From assembly GCA_003427395.1 (NCBI GenBank), contig BFEA01000216.1, positions 1-52,294 on the forward strand: 52,294 nucleotides of DNA. Reading direction: 5' to 3'. The first letter of the stretch is position 1. Every line of letters starts with the position of its first letter. Shown here in pieces: positions 22,285-32,254 of this stretch. The translations under genes and the position numbers were made by a program. The notes under the pieces were generated by a model, which was given only the letters and a program-made list of their open reading frames with translations, searched no databases and was not told the DNA's origin. The stretch comes from Chara braunii. Its lineage: Eukaryota > Streptophyta > Charophyceae > Charales > Characeae.

Positions 22285-22966
22285 GGAAAGGGCCGGTAAT
22301 GCTGAATGTATATGACATACGTTTTGGGTCAGGTGAGATCTCGTGGGGGTGTGTTGTATTCGTGAGATTGTCAGGAATGCGATTACAAACTGTTTTCGTA
22401 ATTGCACTGAGGTTACCCCTTTATGGCATTAATTACGGGGAACCCCGTAGCAGCCATAATATGCGGGAGTTGCACCTATCAGTTGGGGCGACACTTGTTG
22501 CAACAGGTTGGTGATCATGGTTAGGGGTCAGCCGGTAGCATCGGAGCCAAGCTTCTTCGGTGGGCTAGTCGTTGTTCCTTCTCTTCGGTTCCCTCGCCCT
22601 ATGAGCATCCGCAGTCCTTGTTCAGTGCTGTGCGAGGGGGGGGGGGGGGGGGGCAACGACAGCCAGCCAGGCCGGTCGCCAGCCTCCGGGCCAGAGTTAT
22701 CTCAAAGGCAGGGCCACAACAATTGTTGGGTGCCGCACTAGCCGCAGCGGGTGAAGTGAGGTAACGGAGCAGCAGCGCCGAGGCAGGCAGCGAGGAAAGA
22801 CAGCGGACGACGGGGGGGGGGTGCAAAAAATTAAGAAAACAGACGTTGTCTGGTTCCCTCTGACGACTCGGATAGGACCGCTGAGTCAATAGCAGCTAAC
22901 ACCCTTAGGGGCATCCGTTAAAGTTGGGCGATACAAAGAAGACCAGCACCGCCCCTGCGCAAGAGT
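22285..22966. other. No recognised gene; 18-G tract
   Basis: This is the part of copy A between two hAT-like insertions. It contains an 18-base G run at 22636-22653 and a 10-base G run near 22811-22820. A weak plus-strand frame (22299-22514) is open but unrecognised. Confidence 0.5.
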
Positions 22967-22974
22967 GGCGCGCA

Positions 22975-23304
22975 CTACGTTGCAACTTGTACTCACCCCC
23001 GTACGAGTAGGAGTTATACTCATTTCTCGTACGCTACTTGTACTCAAGACCCCGCACGACTTTTTTAATTTTTTTTACTGGTTTTTTTTTTTTTCCAATT
23101 CTAATAAGAATCTGTCGATGGTGCTCAGGCAAATGTTGCTTCCTTTGGGATGTTACAACACGTATTTTGTTTTCGGATTTTTTTGATGAATTTTTTTTTT
23201 TTTTTTTTCCGTACGGGTCGTACGGGGGCGTACAGGTTCCCGTACAGATATTACCTGTACGTTTTGTACGAAAAGGTCCCGTACGTGTACGTTCGGTAAC
23301 GTAG
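22975..23304. mobile_element. hAT-like non-autonomous transposon (element 3, GTACG ends)
   Basis: The element starts CTACGTTGC and ends GGTAACGTAG; the reverse complement of the end, CTACGTTACC, matches the start at 8 of the first 9 bases. GGCGCGCA is duplicated exactly on both sides (22967-22974, 23305-23312). Both ends are rich in CGTAC(G), most strongly at 23210-23296. The central core (about 23095-23170, with CAGGCAAATGTTGCTT) aligns with the cores of elements 1, 4 and 6. It has no coding capacity and lies inside copy A. Confidence 0.88.
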
Positions 23305-23379
23305 GGCGCGCATAAATTAAGGTAGACACGGGCACTCGAGTTCCTTACCTTTTTTCTGGAAATTGTTTTCGCCTTCTAT

Positions 23380-23485
23380 CTGTCCCGCTTGAGGCCAGAC
23401 CGCTACCAGCAGCTGAGCTACGCGCAGCAAACCGTAGAAGGGAGGGAGCTGGTAAGCCCGGTTCGAATCCGGACGGGAAATCGTA
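23380..23485 (+). other. tRNA-like relic with B-box
   Basis: GGTTCGAATCC, a perfect pol III B-box/T-loop, is followed by GGACGGGA, which could pair with TCCCG upstream as an acceptor-like stem. About 60 bp before the box, the opposite strand carries a D-arm-like AGCTCAGCTGCTGGTAGC, in the wrong orientation for a single tRNA. I cannot fold a complete cloverleaf. A tRNA-derived SINE piece or a chance B-box are both possible. Confidence 0.25.
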
Positions 23486-23489
23486 TCGG

Positions 23490-24840
23490 GGGAGTTTCGA
23501 GATTAGAGATGGCGAGGCAGTAGGGGACGCGTAGTGAGGAAAGAGCAATGTGCACGACCCTCAACAGGATTAAGCGGGGAGAGAAGTGAGGCGGGAGTTT
23601 TTAGACTTTGCAAGTCCGATTCTACAGTTAGTTTGAGCGGGGAGTTAGTAGGATTAGAGGTAATAAGGAAAATGGGTGCGCGGGTATGGCCGGAGGCGAA
23701 GGATAAGAGAAGGCGACGGGAGGAAAGTGCAAAGCGATCTTAATCGCTAGCGGATTTCAACAAGCCAAGCACCGAATCGTAGGTTCATGGGCGGGCCGAA
23801 TCGAGCGGTGAAGTCCGATTTAGTAAAAGGGTAGTGGAGTTGGAGTAAGAGAAAGGTAGCAGTGCGCAAGAGCAGCGAGAAACCGACTATGGCGAAAGCG
23901 AAAAAGTTATCGAACTTACCAGTTCCTTTATAGAAACAAGCGAGTGGAGATCTGTCTTCGGAGTTTTGACCATCGCAAACCCTACGACAAGGTCGGATTC
24001 AAGAGTTGGTATGAGGATTTATTGATAGGGGCGTTAAGGACTGCGCCCAGGGGGGGGATGAGAATTCCGAAGGATACTAATGTATCTTTCCGCTTTCTAG
24101 CGGAAGATTCATTCTCATTTTGCACATTTCGTGGGTGGTCGGCCGGGCGCATAGACGTGAAGGAACGGAGGTGTATCCGCCCGTGATCTGGCGGGAGATT
24201 CATGCAATTTCGTTCCTGTACTCGTTGAAGAGAGGGAGAGTAAGTACTCACCGGGATATCGGTGAAACAAAGCGAACGAAGGGGGTGAGCTACGATGTCG
24301 GGGCTACAGGACGGGGTAAGCTTGACCATGTATCGACCCATACGTCATTGATAGATCCGTTTCAAGCTAAGGTTCGACCAGCAGCAGATGCGGGTTTAAA
24401 CTTAGTGGTCAACTCCAGTTCGCGGAAGTACCCAAGTAGCATCCATGAGATCTTGGGCTCAATTCGCAATTGATCCTACGTGCACAAGCAAGTTCAGTGT
24501 CGGCCACGTAGATGAGAGTCTTTGAAGGGTTAAACAGGACTGTCGTAGGACCGCGTGTGATCGGGTGACCGTCATACAGTTGAAGACTCACCTGTTTGTT
24601 AATGCGCTGCCTAATCTCGCAGGCTGAAGTAGCGAGAGCCCAACAGTGGGACGAATGCTGGTCAGGCTCGAGGAAGGACAGCACAGCCAAGTGTGCACAC
24701 TCGGCCTGCGGCAAGGTTGGTGGGACTGCCTTGCTGCTGCATTACAGCAGAGAAGAAGGTTGTATTTCTAGGCCGTAGGCAGTGTCTTGAGTGGTGGCCA
24801 GTGTATTTCGGATCACGAAGCCCTGAGGAGTGTCTGAGCC
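23490..24840. other. Poorly conserved interior of copy A
   Basis: The only suggestive frames are plus-strand pieces at 23944-24186 and 24120-24473, with no recognised motif. The homology with copy B is too faint here to align by eye, so no gene is called. Confidence 0.4.
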
Positions 24841-25539
24841 TTGTTGAGGAGTCGCTGGTGCGATTGTGGAGGGGTGTCAAGAAGTTAGTGTTGCAGTTTA
24901 GGGAAGGTTGACCTCGACGGTTTGGCTCTAGTTTGACCAAGTTGCTGTGCATTTTTGTCGTCATTGTGGGGCCCTTGGGCGCATCAAGGTATCAAGGTTC
25001 TCTCCTGCAAGATGAGTTGTCCCTCTCTTGTATCTCGAGCATCTGAAACTCGTCATTCTGTCTTTTTTACACTCAATCTAGTCTTGTTACGAGAGGAAGG
25101 CGACGGGCAGGATTGTAACCCGTAGGACCGCAACAAGACTCTGTGGGGAGTCAACCCACCGATTGCCCTTTGCAGGAGCTTTGCCGGAACTCAGGAGGCG
25201 TTATGGACGGAGGAAACTGAAAGGTAACCACTGCTTTCCTTCTATAAACCCAGTCATAACCCCCATCTGTATTTTTTGCTATATTTGACTAAGTATATTG
25301 CCTGCATCCTTAGTTTGGCTTTCAGTTTTGACTTTCAGGACAAACCAAACTTAACTAAAGGAACGGTTGTGCACATTCAGTTTCAGTTTTATTGTATGAC
25401 TGAAAGCAGATTGTGGGATTGCATCTAGGGGAAGGATGGGAGGAAGGCAGTTTTGCTTGTGTTTGACTGGGTCAACCAAAGGCTGGGAGAGTCTCCATAA
25501 GATTGAAAGGCCCAGTGCTATGTTTATTTTTTGATTGCC

Positions 25540-26215
25540 TGAAGGACCAGACACGTTCTCATAAAGTTGGGTGGTCTGGTTAATTTGACTTGTGAGGGTT
25601 GCATGCGTTTGACTTTCAGGGACCAAACATTTTTTCATAAGATTGGATGGCCTGGTTGCCTTGTTTTCTTTGGGGTTTCTTATGTTTTGTTAGTTTCTGA
25701 AGGAGAGTTGGACATGTTCCATAAGATTGGATAACCCTAACTCTCTTTTGTTTTATTTATGAGGGAGAAATTTAGGCAAAGGACTGGACAGGTTCCCATA
25801 AGATTGGGTGGTCTGGTCTGGAGCCACGCACATGATGGAACAAAAAGGCTAAATTTGTTTATATCTTATATTACTTATTTATGAACAGGCTAGTCAGACA
25901 TTTTTCCATAAGATTGGATGATCTGACTATAATTTATCATCAACTGAAAAAAGTACGAATTAAGAATAAAATTGTGGTACGAAGGGACAGGCTGAATCCT
26001 GATCTAAGATAACCGGTTCAGTCATATGTTGCTGTAAAAAACAAAGTGCAGACATTTATATATAACTTGGATACTTAAATGGTCCAGGGCGACTAGGATG
26101 GCTAACCTAGTCATATGCCCAAAGAAGAAAAAAATTGTAGTGTCAAATATTTGTGTATATTTTATGGCTGAGCTACACAGGTTCCCATAAAATTGGGTGG
26201 TCTAGCTTTATGCCC
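25540..26215 (+). repeat. Stem-loop array 1 in copy A
   Basis: Repeated units share a central sequence like TTCCCATAAGATTGGGTGG flanked by short inverted arms. Examples are ACCAGAC/GTCTGGT (25546-25552/25574-25580, 21-nt loop), TAGTCAGA/TCTGACTA (25891-25898/25922-25929, 23-nt loop) and AGCTA/TAGCT (26171-26175/26203-26207). The arms differ in sequence from unit to unit but still pair. GACTAGG/CCTAGTC at 26091-26112 is a further hairpin with an unrelated loop. Some units pair only partly. No coding frame crosses the array. Confidence 0.7.
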
Positions 26216-26489
26216 TATGTAAGCTGGGTATAGAGGAATAAATTATTGAGAGGTTATGAACTATTATTTGACAAGATGACTTTGGGATGGTGAGAGGACT
26301 TACCTTTGTGGTTTGGCCTGCATGTGACTTAGTGCGACTAGTACTTAGTCCGAGTTTGAGTTAGGTAGTTGCTTTAGTTGCTCGCCTCGTGCTAGAGTCA
26401 TAGGAGTTAGTTTCAATTCCTGCATTTTCTGAGCTAAGTTTGTTTTTATTTAGGTCGATTTCTGTATTTTTTTGAATCATTTATTATAC

Positions 26490-27040
26490 TTGGTCTTGTA
26501 TAAATCTTGGTAAGTCATTTTCTCTACGGGAAGCGCTGTCGAAATTTTTACAAAACCAAGGAGTTAATCATATTTTATCTTTTTCAGGGTCCAGTTTTTC
26601 CGACTTTTTGGCTTAGTAAAAATATGAAAAACCTCATTTTCTAAAGGGACCGCTACCCAAATTTTTGCTAATTAAGAGAGTTAGATAAAATTGGACTGTG
26701 AGAAGTCAATTTTGAACTTAGTTTTGTATAAATCTTGGAATAACACTTTCTCTACGGGAAGCGCTGCCGAAATTTCTATAAATCTATTAAAAAAAAAATT
26801 CTTAGTTGAACTCAAGTTTGCTCTGGATCCATATCCGACTTAGTAAAAATTTGGAAAGACTTTTTTTCTGAAGGGAATGCTGCCCAAATTTTTACTAATT
26901 CAAGGAGTTAGACAAAATTTGACGTTCAATAATTAAAGATTGTTTTTGCTTTTATATTGGAGTTAGTATAAATTCTGGAGAGACAATTTTCCTACGGTAA
27001 ACGCTGCCGAAATTTTCGTAGTTTAAAGAAGTTAGATTAT
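26490..27040 (+). repeat. Stem-loop array 2 in copy A
   Basis: Units of about 110-120 bp contain CTCTACGGGAAGCGCTGCCG or the variant CTGAAGGGAATGCTGCCC. Arms can pair across the centre. The best is TTAGTAAAAATTTGG/CCAAATTTTTACTAA, a perfect 15-bp stem at 26840-26854/26884-26898 with a 29-nt loop. Another is 26613-26626/26658-26671 with a G:U pair and a mismatch. The same structure recurs in copy B. Confidence 0.7.
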
Positions 27041-27714
27041 ATTTTAACAGGTGACAATTCTGACAATTCATTCTGTATAGAGGAGATTTTGCCAAAGGTC
27101 TATCTTTTCTTTAGGCACTGACTTAAAGGTGGGTTTAGGCTTAGTTTACAGGAAAACCTCGAGTAAGATTGTGATACGGAGACAAACTATCGATTTGGAC
27201 TCATAGATTTAGCTTAGGGATTGACATGTCTTGTGTTACAGGTCCTCTTGAACGTTTGATTCGAACTCAGAAGTATATTCAGTTTGATTCTATAAGGATC
27301 ACCTTCTGTTATCACTGATAACAGGTCGGTTGTCGATTCATCGATTTACGATTCAACTCCAATCCACTCTTGTTACTCAACCTAAAGGCTTTAATCTTGT
27401 GATTTGAACTGTTTTGTTGTGTTTTAGCCCGAACTTTATTTGAATGGTCATTTAAGAAAAGTACTAAATATTTTATTTTGAGGAGTTCCACAAGAGTAAG
27501 GCTTGCATGGCTAAAGCGAGGGGTGTGAGTGTAGAGATTGATTGAAGTTGACTTTGTGTAGTGCGTGGACTTTTAGTCGACTCTTTGATGTGATTGCAAG
27601 TATGTTCTGTAGTTCAGATTTTGGATTTAACTGTCTGCGATCACACACATATATATGGCTGTGAGGAGTCCCACTGTGATTGTGAGGAGTGATCGTCACA
27701 TACTTATTTCCCCT

Positions 27715-27750
<36 letters not shown>
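27715..27750. repeat. (TA)n microsatellite
   Basis: An almost uninterrupted TA tract that continues on the far side of hAT-like element 4 (28516-28531), showing that the element landed inside it. Confidence 0.95.
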
Positions 27751-28515
27751 CAGGGTTACCTGACCGAACGTTCGGCGGCCCCCGGGCTGGCCCCCGAACG
27801 TTCGGGCGTTCGAGGTCCCGTTCGGAGGCCGCACACCTCCAGGTTTAACCGTCGCCAAAAAAACGTTCGGGGCCTAAAAATAAGTTTTTTTTTCTGAGTT
27901 GTTTTTGGTGAGTTATCTATGATGTAACGTACACGCCTATAAATTTTGAAGCCATTCGGCTTATCCAAACAAACATTAAAAATCGTCAAAGATGGGGGTG
28001 TCAAAACGTGCTCTCCCGCTCACTATTTTGTTTTTTTTCACTTTTAACTTTTTGTTTTCACTTTATTTCAAAGCCTAAAATATTTTATTATTCTTTGAAA
28101 AAAAAATTAATGAGTTATTGATTATGTAAACTACATATCTGTAAATTTTCAGGGCATTTGTCAATGCCGAAAGATAATTAAAAATGGGCAAAGATGGCGG
28201 TGTCGAAAAGGTGCTGGCACACTCACTCATTTTAATTCTCTTTTTATTTTTTCTTATTTTTATCATAGTATTTATTTTCTGTATTTGATTTTTAATTCAA
28301 ATTTGGTAAAGAATTTGGATGTAGTGCCAAGACAAATGTTGTTTAGTTTATTTGTCTCCATAACATATTGCGGAAGTTTTTGAAAACGTTTTTTTTTTTT
28401 TCTTTTTTTTTTTATCCGCGTTCGGCCTGAACGGCCGAACGCCTTCCGAAGGGGTCCCGTACGTTCGGGCGTTTGCGTTCGGGCGTTCGGCCCGTCCCGA
28501 ACGCCGGTAACCTTG
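27751..28515. mobile_element. hAT-like non-autonomous transposon (element 4, CGTTCGG ends)
   Basis: The termini are CAGGGTTACC and GGTAACCTTG (9 of 10 paired). Both flanks are TATATATA, consistent with an 8-bp target duplication but ambiguous within the TA tract. The ends are crowded with CGTTCGG/CCGAACG, including the palindrome CCCGAACGTTCGGG. The interior has two diverged copies of a roughly 115-bp segment (27909-28022 and 28110-28227), each with TGAGTTAT early and AAAGATGG ... GGTGTC late. The shared family core is at about 28294-28375 (GACAAATGTTGTTTAGTTTA). At 765 bp there is no transposase. Confidence 0.85.
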
Positions 28516-28531
28516 TATATATATATATATA

Positions 28532-29361
28532 CGTATGTTGGGTGGCCGCGTGGCCCCTAATTGTCGGGGCACTCAGCCTAAAGGCCGGAGGTACCGCGAA
28601 GGCCGCACAACTGTTCCTTCAGCTGTGCAATATTGTGAAGAGGTAGACCTTCACGATACTTCGAATCTGACACTTGAGTGTCGTAGGCGGTACTCGAATC
28701 CACGAGGAACCGCTTGATTATGGGCACTACATAGTATGCCATCATTGTGACCGCTCGCCTATTTATGCATTGCTAGTCGACATGGGAAGACCCTGTGTCC
28801 ACGAGGTTTTATACCAAGTCTCGCGCACGACGCCTATCCGATTTCCGCATCGGAGAGTTATGGGATGACTACTAACGGACGAGGAGTGTTGTCGTGTTGT
28901 TTGTTCAGTGTCATTCGGTATATATATGTGTATGTGTGTGTGCTTTTATTTTCATGTTTTTTATAGTGCTGTATGTGTGGTGTGTGGGATACGTCCTAGG
29001 CGTCAGTTCCTGTACGGGTCCAATAGAGGAGTAAAATCGTGCGTACCCCCTATGCTACAGCGAACGAGAAACGCCCTCAGCTGGTCCACCTCTGCGATTG
29101 GAGTTGATTAGCTTTCGTACTGTGTATTTGTAGCTCGGCGGGGATACGCCCACTGAAGGGAGGTGACAGCTTCCGTAAGGTGGAGGTAGGTCGTGCCTCG
29201 CGTAGGCCCTATCCTATCCTAGGGGCTCGCGAGAGGTATGGTTGAGCGGCTTGCGGAAGCTCCATTATGTATTCACGACGAGGAATAGACTAACTCCTGC
29301 GTGACGCGACCGGGAGGGTCCCGCCCCGTTTTGTACGGTGTCGGACCAATGCGCTCGACAG
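28532..29361 (+). other. Probable 5' LTR / leader of the plus-strand gypsy element
   Basis: This stretch has no recognised gene and ends in CTCGACA two bases before a tRNA-Asp-type primer site, where a 5' LTR should end. The true LTR start is not defined; it may lie before the TA tract, in which case element 4 sits inside the LTR. No matching 3' LTR was found near 41 kb. Confidence 0.45.
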
Positions 29362-29362
29362 G

Positions 29363-29381
29363 TGGCGCCGTTATCGGGGAT
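29363..29381 (+). promoter_or_regulatory. Primer-binding site (tRNA-Asp type)
   Basis: TGGCGCCGTTATCGGGGAT is complementary, with two mismatches, to the 3' end of plant tRNA-Asp, the primer used by several plant gypsy lineages (the expected site is TGGCGCCGTTGCCGGGGAT). It would prime minus-strand DNA synthesis. It lies about 400 bp upstream of gag. Confidence 0.7.
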
Positions 29382-30959
29382 AACGGAAGCCTACCGTTGT
29401 CCCTGGTGGAACGACATTCGGGTATAGGATTGAGAGAAGATTAGGCATATAAAAGAAGCTTTGATAACGTCTATGTGATAAGATATGTGACGCTCTGTTT
29501 AACTATTTGCGCAAGTGACGGTTAGTAATAATTTTGACGTATAAATTGATTGATTGTTTGATTGGGAAGACTATGTGGAAAATCTTATGAAGGAAATAGA
29601 CACTATCGAAATAAAATTAGTAGTAAAAAAAATGTAGCGTCTGCTAGGTCTGGAGAGTGCGAAGACCGTGTAGGAAATCTGATAGAGGTAGTATAAGTCA
29701 GGTTGTTGAGTGAAGCTTTTATTTTTTTTTATAATAGGGAAGTAAAGTGAAAAACAATCGGCCAAGATGTCGAAAGGCATAGCTGATGGTGCAGGGACGG
29801 TCCTGGCGATCGATGATTTGGTCGAAGCCTTGGACAGGCGTGAAAGGTCGCAGAGCAACGTTTCCAAGGTCAATACCTTCCACTTCAATGGGGAACGGGT
29901 CTCTGACTGGCTTGACTTGGTAGAACAAGCACTAGTGGGACTATCGGACGCTATGAAATTTCAGCGGATTCTAAAGTATGTGCTCCATGACCACCATCAA
30001 CTGGCATCAAGAGGTAGAGAAGGTTGTGAACGCAGCTAATTGCAGTTGGGCGAGATTCAAAGATGGGATGCAGAGGAAGTACAAGTTGGGCGATGACCTG
30101 TTAACCACTGCAGACCTGAAAGCAATGAATAGGGATGACTTCACCATGGTGCGAGCCTTCGTACAAGAGTTTAAGAAGAAGGCGAGAAACGTCCGTGGGA
30201 TCTCTAAGGAGGCACAATGTGCTATTTTCCTAGGATTGCTCACTGCCTCAGAAGCGGCGGAGTTGACGAGCCATGGAGGAGGAAGTGCAAAGCTCACCTG
30301 GACCACTATCGACAAAGGAATAGAGGAAGGAAGTTCGAACTAGGTGGAGCAATATAAGATGCGCCTGCAAAGGCGAAAAAGGAAAGAAAGGGATGCAACC
30401 GCCTCAGGGACCCCGGGAGTGAAAAAGATTGTCACCAACGTGCTTGCGGAGTTGCGCTATGGGAAGGACATGGTGATTCAAAAGAAGGTGGCGACGGCGA
30501 TCCAAGGAAGAGGGAATGATCCTGTGGTAGAGGAAGTTGTCCATGAGGAATGGGAAGAAGAGGAGCCGGTACCCCAGCACCTTTCAAAGGCGTTGCGCAA
30601 ACAACGTAACCTGACACAAGGAGGGCAAGGCTCCGGAAAGGGGCAGGCGCCCCAAGCAGTGGTAGTAGCGTCGCCGAATGCATCGACTCCGTCAAGTAGC
30701 ACGGGACCCTCACAAGCGGCGATACCACCATACGGGCAGTGGTCATGGCCTGTGTTCAACACCTTTGTACTATACGGAGGTCCACCTCCGTCTGGACAGA
30801 TGGTGCTCTATACGGCTACGTGACACCGTCAACCGCGGATCCTGCGGCCTCGGCCGCGGCCAAGAAGGTCGGCCGTGGGCCCGCGGCAGAGTTTGCGCGC
30901 ACCCAGGCAGGGGCATGCGTGGGAAAACGGTGCTCGCACGCGGCCTGCGCACGTCGATC

Positions 30960-31581
30960 NNNNNNNNNNNNNNNNNNNNNNNNNNNNNNNNNNNNNNNNN
31001 NNNNNNNNNNNNNNNNNNNNNNNNNNNNNNNNNNNNNNNNNNNNNNNNNNNNNNNNNNNNNNNNNNNNNNNNNNNNNNNNNNNNNNNNNNNNNNNNNNNN
31101 NNNNNNNNNNNNNNNNNNNNNNNNNNNNNNNNNNNNNNNNNNNNNNNNNNNNNNNNNNNNNNNNNNNNNNNNNNNNNNNNNNNNNNNNNNNNNNNNNNNN
31201 NNNNNNNNNNNNNNNNNNNNNNNNNNNNNNNNNNNNNNNNNNNNNNNNNNNNNNNNNNNNNNNNNNNNNNNNNNNNNNNNNNNNNNNNNNNNNNNNNNNN
31301 NNNNNNNNNNNNNNNNNNNNNNNNNNNNNNNNNNNNNNNNNNNNNNNNNNNNNNNNNNNNNNNNNNNNNNNNNNNNNNNNNNNNNNNNNNNNNNNNNNNN
31401 NNNNNNNNNNNNNNNNNNNNNNNNNNNNNNNNNNNNNNNNNNNNNNNNNNNNNNNNNNNNNNNNNNNNNNNNNNNNNNNNNNNNNNNNNNNNNNNNNNNN
31501 NNNNNNNNNNNNNNNNNNNNNNNNNNNNNNNNNNNNNNNNNNNNNNNNNNNNNNNNNNNNNNNNNNNNNNNNNNNNNNNNN
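30960..31581. other. Assembly gap (622 Ns)
   Basis: A run of Ns bordered on the right by dinucleotide repeats. All open frames that cross it are meaningless. Its true length is unknown. Confidence 0.99.
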
Positions 31582-31612
<31 letters not shown>

Positions 31613-31631
31613 GTACACGCACACACACACA

Positions 31632-31672
<41 letters not shown>

Positions 31673-31800
31673 CTTTCTCTCTCTCCCTCTCCTCTCTAAG
31701 TCTCTCTCCGCTTTCTCTTTCTCTCTCTCGCACACACACACACACACACACATACACACATACACACATACACACACGCACACACACACACACACACACA
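31582..31800. repeat. (CA)n and (CT)n microsatellites
   Basis: Alternating CA and CT tracts lie directly beside the gap and within hAT-like element 5; they probably caused the assembly break. Confidence 0.97.
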
Positions 31801-32180
31801 ATCAATCAATCAATCAACCTTTTTTTCTTTATTTGTTCCTCTTCATTTTTTTAAAACACCTAATTTCCCTACAAAAAAACGAAAATCGTTTCTAAAAAAA
31901 ATACAGTACAACTCAGGGACTATATCCCTCATGATAAAAAATGGCAAAAAAATAATCCCGCTTTTTATGTTTTTTTTTTTTAATATTTTGTTTAAATTAA
32001 ATTTCATTCTTTATTTTTTTTAAATCTTAAAACATAGTCAGATTCCAAAATAAAAAGCATAGGATTGTAGGGTTTTTCAAGCCCTACACCCTTTTTTTTT
32101 TTCTTTTTTTTTGTATTTTTAGGGGTAAAAAACAAATATTGAAAAATCAGGCCTCGGATTGGGCCTCATTGGCCTCGGCC

Positions 32181-32254
32181 GCGGCCGACTTCTTCGGCCG
32201 CAGCGTCCAAAATGCCCGCGGCCGACTTCTTCGGCCGCAGCGTCCAAAATGCCC
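32181..32254. repeat. 37-bp perfect tandem duplication
   Basis: 32181-32217 and 32218-32254 are identical, each opening GCGGCCGACTTCTTCGGCCG, itself an inverted repeat. It lies in the terminal word region of hAT-like element 5. Confidence 0.93.

Larger units (their letters stand above)
20483..27630 (+). mobile_element. Diverged retroelement copy A (plus orientation)
   Basis: This copy pairs with copy B (41465-47685) read on the opposite strand. Block 1 (20483-21250) matches 47685-46920, opening with a 29/30 match that includes GTATCCGCCCTGGTTTT. Block 2 (about 24850-27630) matches 44200-41465, ending with a 25/25 identical stretch around GCTTGCATGGCTAAAGCGAG. By eye identity is about 75-80% in the best parts and low between 22.3 and 24.8 kb. 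Block 1 ends in a degraded retropepsin region (21083-21250) whose counterpart in B keeps D-S-G. Two hAT-like elements (21263, 22975) are inserted in A and absent from B. Removing them gives about 5.8 kb, close to B at 6.2 kb. No RT or integrase is recognisable. Confidence 0.7.

Noticed and set aside
23944-24473. Plus-strand frames as a gene in copy A
   Set aside because: Short, overlapping a minus-strand open frame, no recognised motif and no matching frame in copy B.
30678-31895. Very long open frames across the gap
   Set aside because: They consist of Ns and dinucleotide repeats; the stop-free length is meaningless.
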